NCBI RefSeq assembly: GCF_003144325.1
Contig: NZ_PENS01000002.1
Location: 124,001 to 188,000 of the forward strand
Direction of reading: 5' to 3'
Origin: Proteus terrae
GTDB taxonomy: Bacteria > Pseudomonadota > Gammaproteobacteria > Enterobacterales > Enterobacteriaceae
DNA length: 64,000 nucleotides
In this document: piece by piece, positions 43,385-52,109 of the stretch
How the letters are laid out: each line of letters begins with the position of its first letter
How positions within the stretch are numbered: the stretch's first letter is position 1
The notes under the pieces: generated by a model
Database searches by the model: none
Told to the model about the DNA's origin: nothing
The model's input: only the letters and a program-made list of their open reading frames with translations
Position numbers and translations under genes: made by a program

Positions 43385-44122
43385 TTAATGGCAGGATGTT
43401 GTACCTGTTATATGATTTATAGCACCGTTTCTGATCAACAGTCTCTGCATATCTTTAAGATTATTTTGGCAAGCATAACTTAACGCACTGTGGTTATAAG
43501 AGAATAATGATTTATCTTGCGTTGTAGTAACAAGATTAACATCTGCACCTTTAGAAATAAGGTATCTTACAGTATCAAGACGATTATTTCTGGCTGCAAT
43601 CATAATAAATGTTTCACCATCGTCTTCTACTCTTTGGTTATTGAGCTCGATATCGCTTCTCATTAAGTCGTGAATTTTTTTTACCACATTGACATTATTT
43701 CCTAAGACTGCTGATTTAAAAACATTATAAACATTGTCTTTATCCGTAGCCCAAAGGCTTGCACCTTGAGAGATGAGATATTCTACCATCTCTTCATCAC
43801 CAATAAACGCAGCCCATCCTAGAGCTGTTTGTTCTAGGCTTCCCGTGTCTTTTGCTTCAATATTTTGACCATTGGCAAGCATCTTTTTAACTTCATTTAA
43901 ATCACCATGTTTTACAGCATCAAACCATAGTGCATTCTTGCCTGTACTTGGTGAAGTATAGAATACCCGATGTGGTAAACGTGATTTATTAGCCAACTCA
44001 ATCATATCAGAATAATTTGATTTAAAAGATTGATACTCTGGTGGATTATTTTCATTAATAATCAATGCTTGTGCGCCAAAAGAGATCAATGACAATGAAA
44101 TAACAAACATTTTTATATTCAT
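43385..44122 (-). CDS. exported ankyrin-repeat protein
   Basis: 245 residues. Signal peptide (1-19, ending FGAQA). Ankyrin repeats from about residue 60: NALWFDAVKHGDLNEVKKMLANGQNIEA, TALGWAAFIGDEEMVEYLISQGASLWA, a more divergent repeat around 130-160, TFIMIAARNNRLDTVRYLISKGADVNL, and ALSYACQNNLKDMQRLLIRNGA. Two C-terminal features (SYACQ, TTSCH) could form a disulphide. Probably a periplasmic interaction protein, perhaps an immunity or anti-toxin-like factor; partner unknown. Confidence 0.85.
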   Translation of the reverse strand: MNIKMFVISLSLISFGAQALIINENNPPEYQSFKSNYSDMIELANKSRLPHRVFYTSPSTGKNALWFDAVKHGDLNEVKKMLANGQNIEAKDTGSLEQTALGWAAFIGDEEMVEYLISQGASLWATDKDNVYNVFKSAVLGNNVNVVKKIHDLMRSDIELNNQRVEDDGETFIMIAARNNRLDTVRYLISKGADVNLVTTTQDKSLFSYNHSALSYACQNNLKDMQRLLIRNGAINHITGTTSCH

Positions 44123-44532
44123 TTAAACACCTTACAATCTAAATAATTAATAAAACTTATTACAATTAGTTTATTAAAAATTAATATTTATTAGTGTTGA
44201 CAATTGAAACAGAATGTAATTAAGGTGTGTTTTAGTAATACGTATTTTTAATAAAGATAAATCTTATTAATTGATTTGTTGCTTTAGTGATTAAATATAC
44301 GTATTTTTACTTGTATTTTATTGAATATAATGAGAATTATTTATTTTTAGTCATTATATGACAATTTAATCATGCCATACACTGATGGCTTAACACTGTG
44401 ATTTTATTATTATCTTCTTTTTTAGTTATTAATTTAAAAACTATTCTGTAATAACTCGTTACTTTTTATCGCATTTTCGCCATCTATTTAATGATGATTT
44501 TTAATTTATTAATATAAAATTGAGTTATTTAA
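44123..44532. other. AT-rich intergenic stretch
   Basis: About 410 bp between the ankyrin gene and the end of the T6SS transcript. No gene, RNA or clear terminator is seen. Confidence 0.4.
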
Positions 44533-45153
44533 TTATAATTCAGATTGAGTACAGATAATCTCCTTATCTTGATACTGACTATTCTCTACTTTAAATTTCA
44601 TTTCTAACATTGGGATCTCAATATCATTTTTAATTTTGCTATGGAATTTACATGAAGGGAAATAATTTTCTTTATCAAAAGATAATTTTATATAAAAATA
44701 GCCTTTTCCACGGGAAAAAATCCTAAAATCTGCGGAGTATAACTGATAATCTGAATAACGCTTATCTATTTTTCCATAATCTATTAATGGTAGTCTGTAC
44801 CTTTCATTACTAATGGTTACGGGGATCTTAGATGTTATTTTGTACATGGTGTTATCACGGTAATCAAGATTTAATGATGTGGTATATTCCTTATCATCAG
44901 GTAATGTAAACTCAATCACACCAATATTTTCTTTGGAGAGTAGAAGGTCTTCTTGTGTTAATGTAATTTCTGTTTTCATTATTATAGTTTTTCTGTTTTG
45001 GTAATACTTATTTACCTCTTTACTCCTTTCTTGATTTATTCTAATTAAATCTATAGGGCCAATAAAGATAAGTCCTCCATAAGGTGAACCCATAATGCAA
45101 CCACTTAATAAACTAACAATGATAATAAGGATCAATCTTCTTATAAAGTACAT
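44533..45153 (-). CDS. lipoprotein at the 3' end of the T6SS operon
   Basis: 206 residues with a lipoprotein signal (LILIIIVSLLSGC lipobox, Cys19). Mature part beta-rich with a Cys pair towards the end (FPSCKFHS, EIICTQSEL). It starts 8 nt after the TssA-like gene, so it is co-transcribed. Not a recognised T6SS core protein; could be an accessory or immunity factor. Confidence 0.65.
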   Translation of the reverse strand: MYFIRRLILIIIVSLLSGCIMGSPYGGLIFIGPIDLIRINQERSKEVNKYYQNRKTIIMKTEITLTQEDLLLSKENIGVIEFTLPDDKEYTTSLNLDYRDNTMYKITSKIPVTISNERYRLPLIDYGKIDKRYSDYQLYSADFRIFSRGKGYFYIKLSFDKENYFPSCKFHSKIKNDIEIPMLEMKFKVENSQYQDKEIICTQSEL

Positions 45154-45161
45154 ATTTTTCC

Positions 45162-46535
45162 TTATTTAGAACGCAATAACGAATATCGATTTAATAGTTG
45201 TTTAAAATGATTATCTATCTGTTGATATTCATAGTCTGAAACTGCATTTTGTGTTGGTTGCTTTTCAAGTAAGCGTAGCTCTTCTTCTAAGGGTTTAGCT
45301 TGATTGAAATGTTGGCGAGCTTTGAAAATAATAGATTTAAGTTCAGAGCCTGTAATGTAATTTTTAGGATTACCATCAAAGCTATCTAACCTTTGGCTTA
45401 ATCCATCAAGTTCAGTCATGCCTTTAGACCATTGATTGAGTTGTTCATCCGTTGTGGCATTTATTTTTAGATTATTTTTCCAGAGCTGCGTAAATGATAA
45501 AAGCTCTGGATTATCTTCATACTGTGCATTCAAATAACTGATTACTTCAAGTCCATAATTTTGTGCCCATGTGGGAGAAAGTAATGCGAGTTCATCTAAA
45601 CGTTGTTGTATCACGTCAATCTGTTCAGAATTGAGCGTTCTTATTATGTTTCTACCATTTGCGGTTTGTTGTTCAATAAGAGAGCCTGCGTGGGCATTAA
45701 TGGTTGGAATATAAGGAAATGCATCTGTTAGATTGTTATTTTTTAATTCAGATAACCAAAAATAAAATAGGATAATAAAAAATAAACTACTGGTTAGTGT
45801 GCCAATTAAAATCCCTCGCCATAACTCCTGACGATATGTCTTTTTTATGGGAGGCTGTAATGAGATGGAAGAAGATATATAGGTTTTGGGGGGTGTAATA
45901 CTTTCATGAATATTTTTGGGTGTAGATAAAATCACATCGATAATTTCAGATGGCTTTTCTTCTTTATTGACAGTGGAGGATAATTCAGGAATATTAAAAT
46001 TACTATCTAATGTGTCTGCATTCTCTAATTGCTGTGCTTGAGCAATAACTAAGTTCTCTAAATAATCAAATTGAACAAGATGTTTAATTTCTAAAGTTTG
46101 AAGGTGATGATTGATATTCTTTAATAATTCTTCAATTTGATAAAGAATAGATAAGTCGGAATAGACAAAAGTTGTACCACGAATACCAGAGACTAACTGT
46201 TGGCTTAAGGATGAAAGAATATTGATACGAGTATGTGTTTGTACTGGCCATAATGTTTGCCAATGTTGAGTCAATAGTTTATGAATAAGGTAAAGCCCTT
46301 CATTTAGGCCATCAAGTCCAGCTTGGTGTTGACGACATACGACAAACCAAGAGGCGGTCTGAAGATCGACACCATTTTGATTAAATAAAGAGATACACAA
46401 TTCATGGACATACTGCCAATTAATATCTGGGCGAGCTGGATGAAAACGTTTATCAATTTCTTCTTTAATAGCAAGAAATTGATTAAATACACGAGGATCA
46501 CCTCCAATTGAAAGTGAATCTAAGTAAGAATTCAT
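45162..46535 (-). CDS. membrane-anchored TssA-like protein (TagA/VasL type)
   Basis: 457 residues. N-terminal ImpA domain (about 1-140), low-complexity linker, a membrane helix at about 241-262 (ILIGTLTSSLFFIILFYFWL), and a helical VasL-like C-terminus. TssA-like proteins with a membrane segment (TagA in enteroaggregative E. coli) sit at the inner membrane and hold the far end of the extended sheath. It is thus distinct from the soluble TssA at 50443. Exact role is inferred. Confidence 0.82.
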   Translation of the reverse strand: MNSYLDSLSIGGDPRVFNQFLAIKEEIDKRFHPARPDINWQYVHELCISLFNQNGVDLQTASWFVVCRQHQAGLDGLNEGLYLIHKLLTQHWQTLWPVQTHTRINILSSLSQQLVSGIRGTTFVYSDLSILYQIEELLKNINHHLQTLEIKHLVQFDYLENLVIAQAQQLENADTLDSNFNIPELSSTVNKEEKPSEIIDVILSTPKNIHESITPPKTYISSSISLQPPIKKTYRQELWRGILIGTLTSSLFFIILFYFWLSELKNNNLTDAFPYIPTINAHAGSLIEQQTANGRNIIRTLNSEQIDVIQQRLDELALLSPTWAQNYGLEVISYLNAQYEDNPELLSFTQLWKNNLKINATTDEQLNQWSKGMTELDGLSQRLDSFDGNPKNYITGSELKSIIFKARQHFNQAKPLEEELRLLEKQPTQNAVSDYEYQQIDNHFKQLLNRYSLLRSK

Positions 46536-46619
46536 AGTTGCCTCAGTTAATTTAAGGTCTCAATAATATAAAAATAAATCTAAATAAAGAAAATTAAGAA
46601 TAAATAGAAAGAAATAACA

Positions 46620-47048
46620 TCATGATAAATAAAATTGTTTTTTTAAATGGTGGAGAAATATTCTTCCATCAGGTGAAAACTCAGTACCATAACGTATAAG
46701 TCCTCTTTCATGTAATTCAATATCTAAAGAATAACACAATTTTCCAAATTCATTTTCAGGTAATATACCTAGTGTTACTGATTTTATTCTAGGTTCATAT
46801 TTTAGTAATGTTGTTGATAATATAGACATTACTTTATGCGAACTTCCTGGTAGTCCTTGAATTATTTTGCTCATATCAGGTAAACCGTAATCAGGCAGAT
46901 GTTTTAGTGTTCCTGCTCGTGAATTTAATATTCGACGAATATTATCCATAACAGAAAGAATAACCTGATCTTCTTCTGATATAGAATCAACAGGTAACCC
47001 ACCTGAAAAATAACCCGTTAGCATTTCATAAAGAGAGGGTTGTGGCAT
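46620..47048 (-). CDS. tssE: T6SS baseplate wedge protein TssE
   Basis: 142 residues of the gp25 family: LSVMDNIRRILNSRAGTLKHLPDYGLPDMSKI is the conserved N-terminal core, followed by LKYEPRIKSVTLGI. TssE belongs to the baseplate that starts sheath growth. It begins 3 nt after the TssJ stop. Confidence 0.93.
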   Translation of the reverse strand: MPQPSLYEMLTGYFSGGLPVDSISEEDQVILSVMDNIRRILNSRAGTLKHLPDYGLPDMSKIIQGLPGSSHKVMSILSTTLLKYEPRIKSVTLGILPENEFGKLCYSLDIELHERGLIRYGTEFSPDGRIFLHHLKKQFYLS

Positions 47049-47050
47049 CG

Positions 47051-47617
47051 TTATTTTTTATCCAAAGGTTGTAATGTAAGAGTATTTTCAGCAAGTTCAA
47101 TTTTTCGTGCTTTATCAGGATCGAGTTCATTTTTAGGAATAACAATTCGCCAGTTATTTTTAGCTTCATCTGGTGTGTGAAACATTGTGGCAATAGCAAC
47201 AAATTCGGTTTCTTTCTCCATTGGCATATCGAGAGAAATAGATTCTCCTGGTCGAATGCGTAGATCTTTTTGTGCTAATAAAGAGGATTTTAAAACATCA
47301 TTATTTTGATTAAATAGTGAGAGGTAATCACTATTATTAAAAGTATCTTCTGACTTTAGTTGGAATACTCGAACAATAACGGAAAGTGATGAACCATTAT
47401 CATCGGTATTAAGTGCTTCTCTTGCAATAAAATCCAAATGTAATGTTTTGATTTGTTTATAAAAAATAGATTTAGTTAAAGAGACAGTACCATCACTGAT
47501 GGTTTGAGTTAAACCACAACCTGCGATTGCAAATGTTACTATAAATAACAGTGCCAATCGGTGGGCGCGAGAAAGAAATGTTTGCGATTTAAAATTGATA
47601 ATTGCCATATTCATCAC
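47051..47617 (-). CDS. tssJ: T6SS outer-membrane lipoprotein TssJ
   Basis: About 185 residues; the start may be any of GTG/ATG codons 47617-47608 within the tssG end. Lipoprotein signal with FAIAGC lipobox. Mature beta-sandwich with typical FQL and ENTLTLQPL segments. TssJ anchors the TssJLM trans-envelope complex in the outer membrane. Confidence 0.9.
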   Translation of the reverse strand: MMNMAIINFKSQTFLSRAHRLALLFIVTFAIAGCGLTQTISDGTVSLTKSIFYKQIKTLHLDFIAREALNTDDNGSSLSVIVRVFQLKSEDTFNNSDYLSLFNQNNDVLKSSLLAQKDLRIRPGESISLDMPMEKETEFVAIATMFHTPDEAKNNWRIVIPKNELDPDKARKIELAENTLTLQPLDKK

Positions 47618-48683
47618 TTTTATAATGTTGAGTGCGGGGGGTTAGATATTGGTAAAAGCCAAGTCCAATGGTGATAAAAGACGCTGTTAGTGTTTCAATC
47701 GGTTTGTGAGGTCGCATGACCGCGGTTCTACCTAATTGCACGCCTTGGTTTTTAGAAGTACTCAATGTTGCATCAGGTAATAAATTTCTAGGTAATGTTA
47801 AACGGAGTCGCGCATTAACCCTTGATCCCAAATAAACGCGAAGTAGTGCCATAAAGTCTTGATAAATACTGCCATCAGGTAACCAACCTTTTGCTTCTTC
47901 CTTATTTTCAGTGTGTAGTTTTATTAATACTTGGCTATTTACATCAATAGCATAGCGACCTAAAACGGGCTTATTTTCTAGTGTTATCGGTTGTAAGCAC
48001 GACATGGTTATGGGGGGGGCGAGCGCAATTCTTCGAGGATCATGAGGCACAATACTGACTTTTGTTGATGGCGCTAATAATTTTACTAACGCGCTAATAC
48101 CTTCGGCTGTGCGTGTTGGTAAACGTAAGATCCCTAATAGCGCTAAAAAGCGAGATAGGGGGGATTGCACATGATTAGCACAGCCCGGAATACCTAAACC
48201 AATTAAGCCATAAAGATATTGCGATGTTTTATCTGATCCTCCTTCCCCAAACGTGGCGGGATAAGAGTATTTTCGCCAGATCCGATAAAACTGAGTTGTA
48301 AGGCGATGGTTAAAAATATCTAAAAAATCAGTGAGTGAATCCGTACCATCTCGATATTGTGCAATATCGTCAAGGTAAGATGTTGGAAGTGGTGATGTGA
48401 TACCATAAAGTCCCAAAAAAGTAGTATGTAAGCTTGGTACTGTACTTTTTCGGTATTTATCTAGAGGATCAATCCCTTTGATCTCTGTCGCAGGAAAGCC
48501 CATACCACGATGTGGTCGAAAGCGAATGGGATCGGTTTTTGGATCATGAGAACTTCCTAATTCAGGTAATTCGGGGCTAGTTTTTTCAAGTAATTGACAA
48601 AAGCGATAAAAATTCACATAAGGTAATTTTTCGCCTAACGCCTGAATTAACGGGGTAGCTGTGGGTTGTGGCTTTCTTTCCAT
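47589..48683 (-). CDS. tssG: T6SS baseplate protein TssG
   Basis: 364 residues (family about 300-370). Conserved pieces: FYRFCQLLEK, IRFRPHRGMGFPATEI, LHTTFLGLYGITSPLPTSYLD, LDIFNHRLTTQFYRIWRKY. TssG joins TssF in the baseplate wedge. It overlaps tssF by 37 nt and tssJ by 29 nt. Confidence 0.95.
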   Translation of the reverse strand: MERKPQPTATPLIQALGEKLPYVNFYRFCQLLEKTSPELPELGSSHDPKTDPIRFRPHRGMGFPATEIKGIDPLDKYRKSTVPSLHTTFLGLYGITSPLPTSYLDDIAQYRDGTDSLTDFLDIFNHRLTTQFYRIWRKYSYPATFGEGGSDKTSQYLYGLIGLGIPGCANHVQSPLSRFLALLGILRLPTRTAEGISALVKLLAPSTKVSIVPHDPRRIALAPPITMSCLQPITLENKPVLGRYAIDVNSQVLIKLHTENKEEAKGWLPDGSIYQDFMALLRVYLGSRVNARLRLTLPRNLLPDATLSTSKNQGVQLGRTAVMRPHKPIETLTASFITIGLGFYQYLTPRTQHYKSDEYGNYQF

Positions 48684-50410
48684 TGAATTCGTTTTCCTGT
48701 TGGCAAGATAATCAGAGTTAATTGATTAAAAAGATGAACATCGGCATAAAGTGCAAAAAAGCGATTAAGCATTTCACCAAATAAATGAATATCACCTTCA
48801 CCATTAAAGCCATTGCTATCAATCGTGACTTCGATATCAATACCTCGTTGTAAAAAACCTTTTTCAAAGCGTTCAATTAAATGATGTTCAACATGAATAA
48901 TGGCATCGAGTTTTCGATGGTTCATATCATCATCTCGCCAATCGTAAAGTGCGAGAGTGCCTCGCAGTACTTCAGCATTATCCATCATGTTTAGAAAGCT
49001 TGAACCTAAATGGCTTAGCACTCGCCAGTGGAAACGATCTTCTGAAGGAGGATAAAGAGGAAGTGTTGGCTTACACAAATTACATACAGTGAGTGGGATC
49101 TGTAAGGTTTGTTCTGTTCTATCAAGCAAGGTACTTTGTAATGCTTTGCGCGGTAATTGCCCATTAGTGCCAGTGAGTTGCAATGAAAGGGTTTCTGGCT
49201 GAGTTGCTAAATCAATCTCTTGTTTTTCTCCCCCTAATATAAGCCAAGTATCATGAAGTCCCGTAACACCACGTTTTACTCGGGTATGATAATAACGTTC
49301 AGGTGCGTTATGGCGTAACATACCTCCACGATGGCGAAAGCTGGTAAAGGGTACATAAATCGCTTCATTTGTACGTTGAGAGCCATGTACGCTATCAACG
49401 CTATAGATTTCAGTGTGTCCATCTTGAACACGACGCGGTCGTAATAAATATTCGCTTTCTAATCCATTAACAGTGAGTGGATCAGCTTCTATATTGAAAA
49501 GGTTAATAACGGGTACGCAATGTAAACGGATATTTTCCTCATTTAATGTAAGAGAGTTATCCCATAATGTATTGAGAACAATATCTAATTCAAATTCAGG
49601 TGTTTCTTCAGGAAAATGAATATCATCTAATCCATTAAGTGAAACAAACATAAACTTTTCACGGAAAGAAAAATATTCGAGTAATAATTGATAGCCACTA
49701 AATGTGGTATCTCCTTTAGGCCAAAGAGTGTCTGTATCCTGAAATCCTCCCGGTGAAAAATAGAGAGGAATTACTATTCTATCTTTTGATTGAGGGAGTT
49801 TTAGATAAGTTTTTGCAACTTGTTTAGTTAATGCTAAATGCAGTGCATTGGTTGTCGGAATATCGCCAGATAAATAAAATGAGAGTTTATGAAGGTTAAT
49901 TTCAGACCAATTAATCATTTCACTGCATTTAAATTTCAGTCGAATAGTTGAACGGCCATCTGGCTCAGTCGTTAAGTTTACAGCGACAATTTTTATTGGA
50001 TTAAGCGTTAAATCTTGAGTTGTTCGATAATGACAAATCGTTCTTTTAGGGCCAATAGGGCGAGAAAGTACCTCAAATTGAGCAGGAACCTTATCTGCTA
50101 TTTTCATTTTTTGAATATCTGGGGCCAATTCAATAATTGATAGTGAAGGAATTGTTTGTAAATAGTGAGGCCATAATAAGCTGACAAGACCTTCTGTTAA
50201 TTCAGGCAAATCATCATCAATTTTTTGTCTTAATTGCCCCATTGAGAAAGCAAAGCCTTCAAATAAGCGCTCAACAAAAGGATCGGGCGTACCTGCTTTA
50301 TCTAAATCGAGCATCGCAGCTCTATCAGGATGTGCTTGTGCAAACTCTTTGGCAGCTTCTCTAAGATAACGCATTTCTGCATCAAAATAGCGAAGGGTTA
50401 AATCGTCCAT
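48647..50410 (-). CDS. tssF: T6SS baseplate protein TssF
   Basis: 587 residues (family about 580-620). Starts MDDLTLRYFDAEMRYLREAA; contains DPFVERLFEGFAFSMGQLRQKIDDDLPELTEGLVSLLWPHYL and the RVLSHLGSSFLNMMDN region. With TssG and TssE it forms the wedge around the VgrG hub. Confidence 0.96.
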   Translation of the reverse strand: MDDLTLRYFDAEMRYLREAAKEFAQAHPDRAAMLDLDKAGTPDPFVERLFEGFAFSMGQLRQKIDDDLPELTEGLVSLLWPHYLQTIPSLSIIELAPDIQKMKIADKVPAQFEVLSRPIGPKRTICHYRTTQDLTLNPIKIVAVNLTTEPDGRSTIRLKFKCSEMINWSEINLHKLSFYLSGDIPTTNALHLALTKQVAKTYLKLPQSKDRIVIPLYFSPGGFQDTDTLWPKGDTTFSGYQLLLEYFSFREKFMFVSLNGLDDIHFPEETPEFELDIVLNTLWDNSLTLNEENIRLHCVPVINLFNIEADPLTVNGLESEYLLRPRRVQDGHTEIYSVDSVHGSQRTNEAIYVPFTSFRHRGGMLRHNAPERYYHTRVKRGVTGLHDTWLILGGEKQEIDLATQPETLSLQLTGTNGQLPRKALQSTLLDRTEQTLQIPLTVCNLCKPTLPLYPPSEDRFHWRVLSHLGSSFLNMMDNAEVLRGTLALYDWRDDDMNHRKLDAIIHVEHHLIERFEKGFLQRGIDIEVTIDSNGFNGEGDIHLFGEMLNRFFALYADVHLFNQLTLIILPTGKRIQWKESHNPQLPR

Positions 50411-50442
50411 TAATTTGATACCTTGATTTGTCGAGTAAAAGA

Positions 50443-52065
50443 TTAGGAATATAAAATCGCAGAGCGAACGGGATCGATAGCGGTTAGTTCACTGAGTAGC
50501 AATTCCATTTGTTGTTCTATGTGGGACTTATCTGAGATGTTGCGTTGGATTTTTGCTCGGTAAAGGTGAAGTTGTCGTGCTTTCACTTCAAAAATATAGT
50601 TAGGCTCCCATTGTGTTAATGACATCGAAAGCGCTTTTTTATCAAGTTCTCGTAATAAGTTTAATGCCAAATCGTGACGAGCAAATTGTTCTGCTACTCG
50701 CGCCATAACGAGGTTTAATAACCATTTTTGCCTTGAAGTGCTGATATCAGGACGGTGTTGTAGCCATTTTAATGCAACCTCTATACCTTCATTATCCGCT
50801 TGAGTGATAGCTTCAGTTTCTAATGCCAGTATCGGTTCATCTTCAGATTGATGAGAGTAACTATTTGATAACCCTTGCATGGCATCAAAATTTTCTTCCA
50901 TAACATGTTGTTTGATCCAACTTAATGTTACTTCGTCAGCAAAGGGCGTACCGTCTTCCCATGATAATTTTTCTAAATCAGGAAGGCGGATAAGAAACTG
51001 TTTTAAATCGTTTTTTATAATGTCAGACCATGCATTCCAAGGAGCAGGTGATTTACTGAGTGCTTGATAGAGATACCATTGCACATCTAACCAAAAATGA
51101 TTAACACCTTCTGCAAAAAGCTTATCAGCTTGTTCTGCAAGTTCACCCCAACTTTGTTGTAAATAGAGACGTTTAAGTTGTGCTCTTGCATCAGTTCTTG
51201 GGGGAGAAAGGCGAGTGCAACCTTGCTGATCTTGTGGGGGAAGTTGATGAAGCGTGTCCCATCTCACTACTTTCATTAGTCTATGTCCTGCTAACCAGCC
51301 GCTAGGTTGATTGCGTAAGTAGTTAGCAAGCATTTTAGATTGATCTAATAATTCACGACCTGATTGTATTGTTTCTATTGGCGTGCTTTGTGATAAAGAA
51401 GAAGGCGTTGAAGATGGGCTATAAGTAGATTCATTTCTGCTGATATTTTGTGGTACTAATGAACTTGTGCCACCCGATTGAGCAAGGCGTTTTTCGAGTG
51501 CTTGATGTAATCCTGCAAGCTGTGGTCTTTCCGCTTCACTCCATGTTTCAAGCTCCGTTTCAATGGTGGCTAATAAGGCGATAATACGTGAAAATTCATG
51601 ACGATCGACTTCAGGATAAAGAGATAAGCTATCTAAAACGCGTTGTCCTGATAACCACTCTAAAGCAGATTTTCTACTCGTGGCTCGGCTAGGTAATAGC
51701 GTGTCGTGATAGCGAATAAGCAACCCACTTAAAAGCCCTAAAGAATCGGCAAGTCCGTGTTCACCTTCTTTGTGCAAGCGTGCCCAAATATAATAAGTGA
51801 CAACGCGTACATCTTTGCAGGAATTGAGCAGTAAGTTTTCAGCAAGTAAACAAATTAGCTCAGTATCTGCTCCAGAGAGCTTATTGACTTCTTCTTTCAT
51901 TCGTTCAAAGTCATCTTCATAACTGGGATCATCACCCACAGGTTGGTTAGGGGTGATCGGTAATAACCAACGATCCCACAAAGCAATTTGTTGTTGAGCA
52001 AGTTGTTGCACTTTGTTTGTATCATCAGCAAAGCATGATGAGATTAAGGTATCCAATAAGGACAT
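50443..52065 (-). CDS. tssA: T6SS sheath-assembly protein TssA
   Basis: 540 residues. N-terminal ImpA domain (about 20-140, YYIWARLHKEGEHGLADSLGLL), Ser/Thr-rich linker (about 200-225), then a VasJ-type C-terminal region (AGHRLMKVVRWDTLHQLPP, LKRLYLQQSWGELAEQADKLF). Soluble TssA coordinates baseplate docking and sheath/tube polymerisation. Lies between tssF and tssM. Confidence 0.92.
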   Translation of the reverse strand: MSLLDTLISSCFADDTNKVQQLAQQQIALWDRWLLPITPNQPVGDDPSYEDDFERMKEEVNKLSGADTELICLLAENLLLNSCKDVRVVTYYIWARLHKEGEHGLADSLGLLSGLLIRYHDTLLPSRATSRKSALEWLSGQRVLDSLSLYPEVDRHEFSRIIALLATIETELETWSEAERPQLAGLHQALEKRLAQSGGTSSLVPQNISRNESTYSPSSTPSSLSQSTPIETIQSGRELLDQSKMLANYLRNQPSGWLAGHRLMKVVRWDTLHQLPPQDQQGCTRLSPPRTDARAQLKRLYLQQSWGELAEQADKLFAEGVNHFWLDVQWYLYQALSKSPAPWNAWSDIIKNDLKQFLIRLPDLEKLSWEDGTPFADEVTLSWIKQHVMEENFDAMQGLSNSYSHQSEDEPILALETEAITQADNEGIEVALKWLQHRPDISTSRQKWLLNLVMARVAEQFARHDLALNLLRELDKKALSMSLTQWEPNYIFEVKARQLHLYRAKIQRNISDKSHIEQQMELLLSELTAIDPVRSAILYS

Positions 52066-52109
52066 AGTGAGCGTATTTCCTTTTGAGATATTAGGGATGT
52101 GATTTTTAT

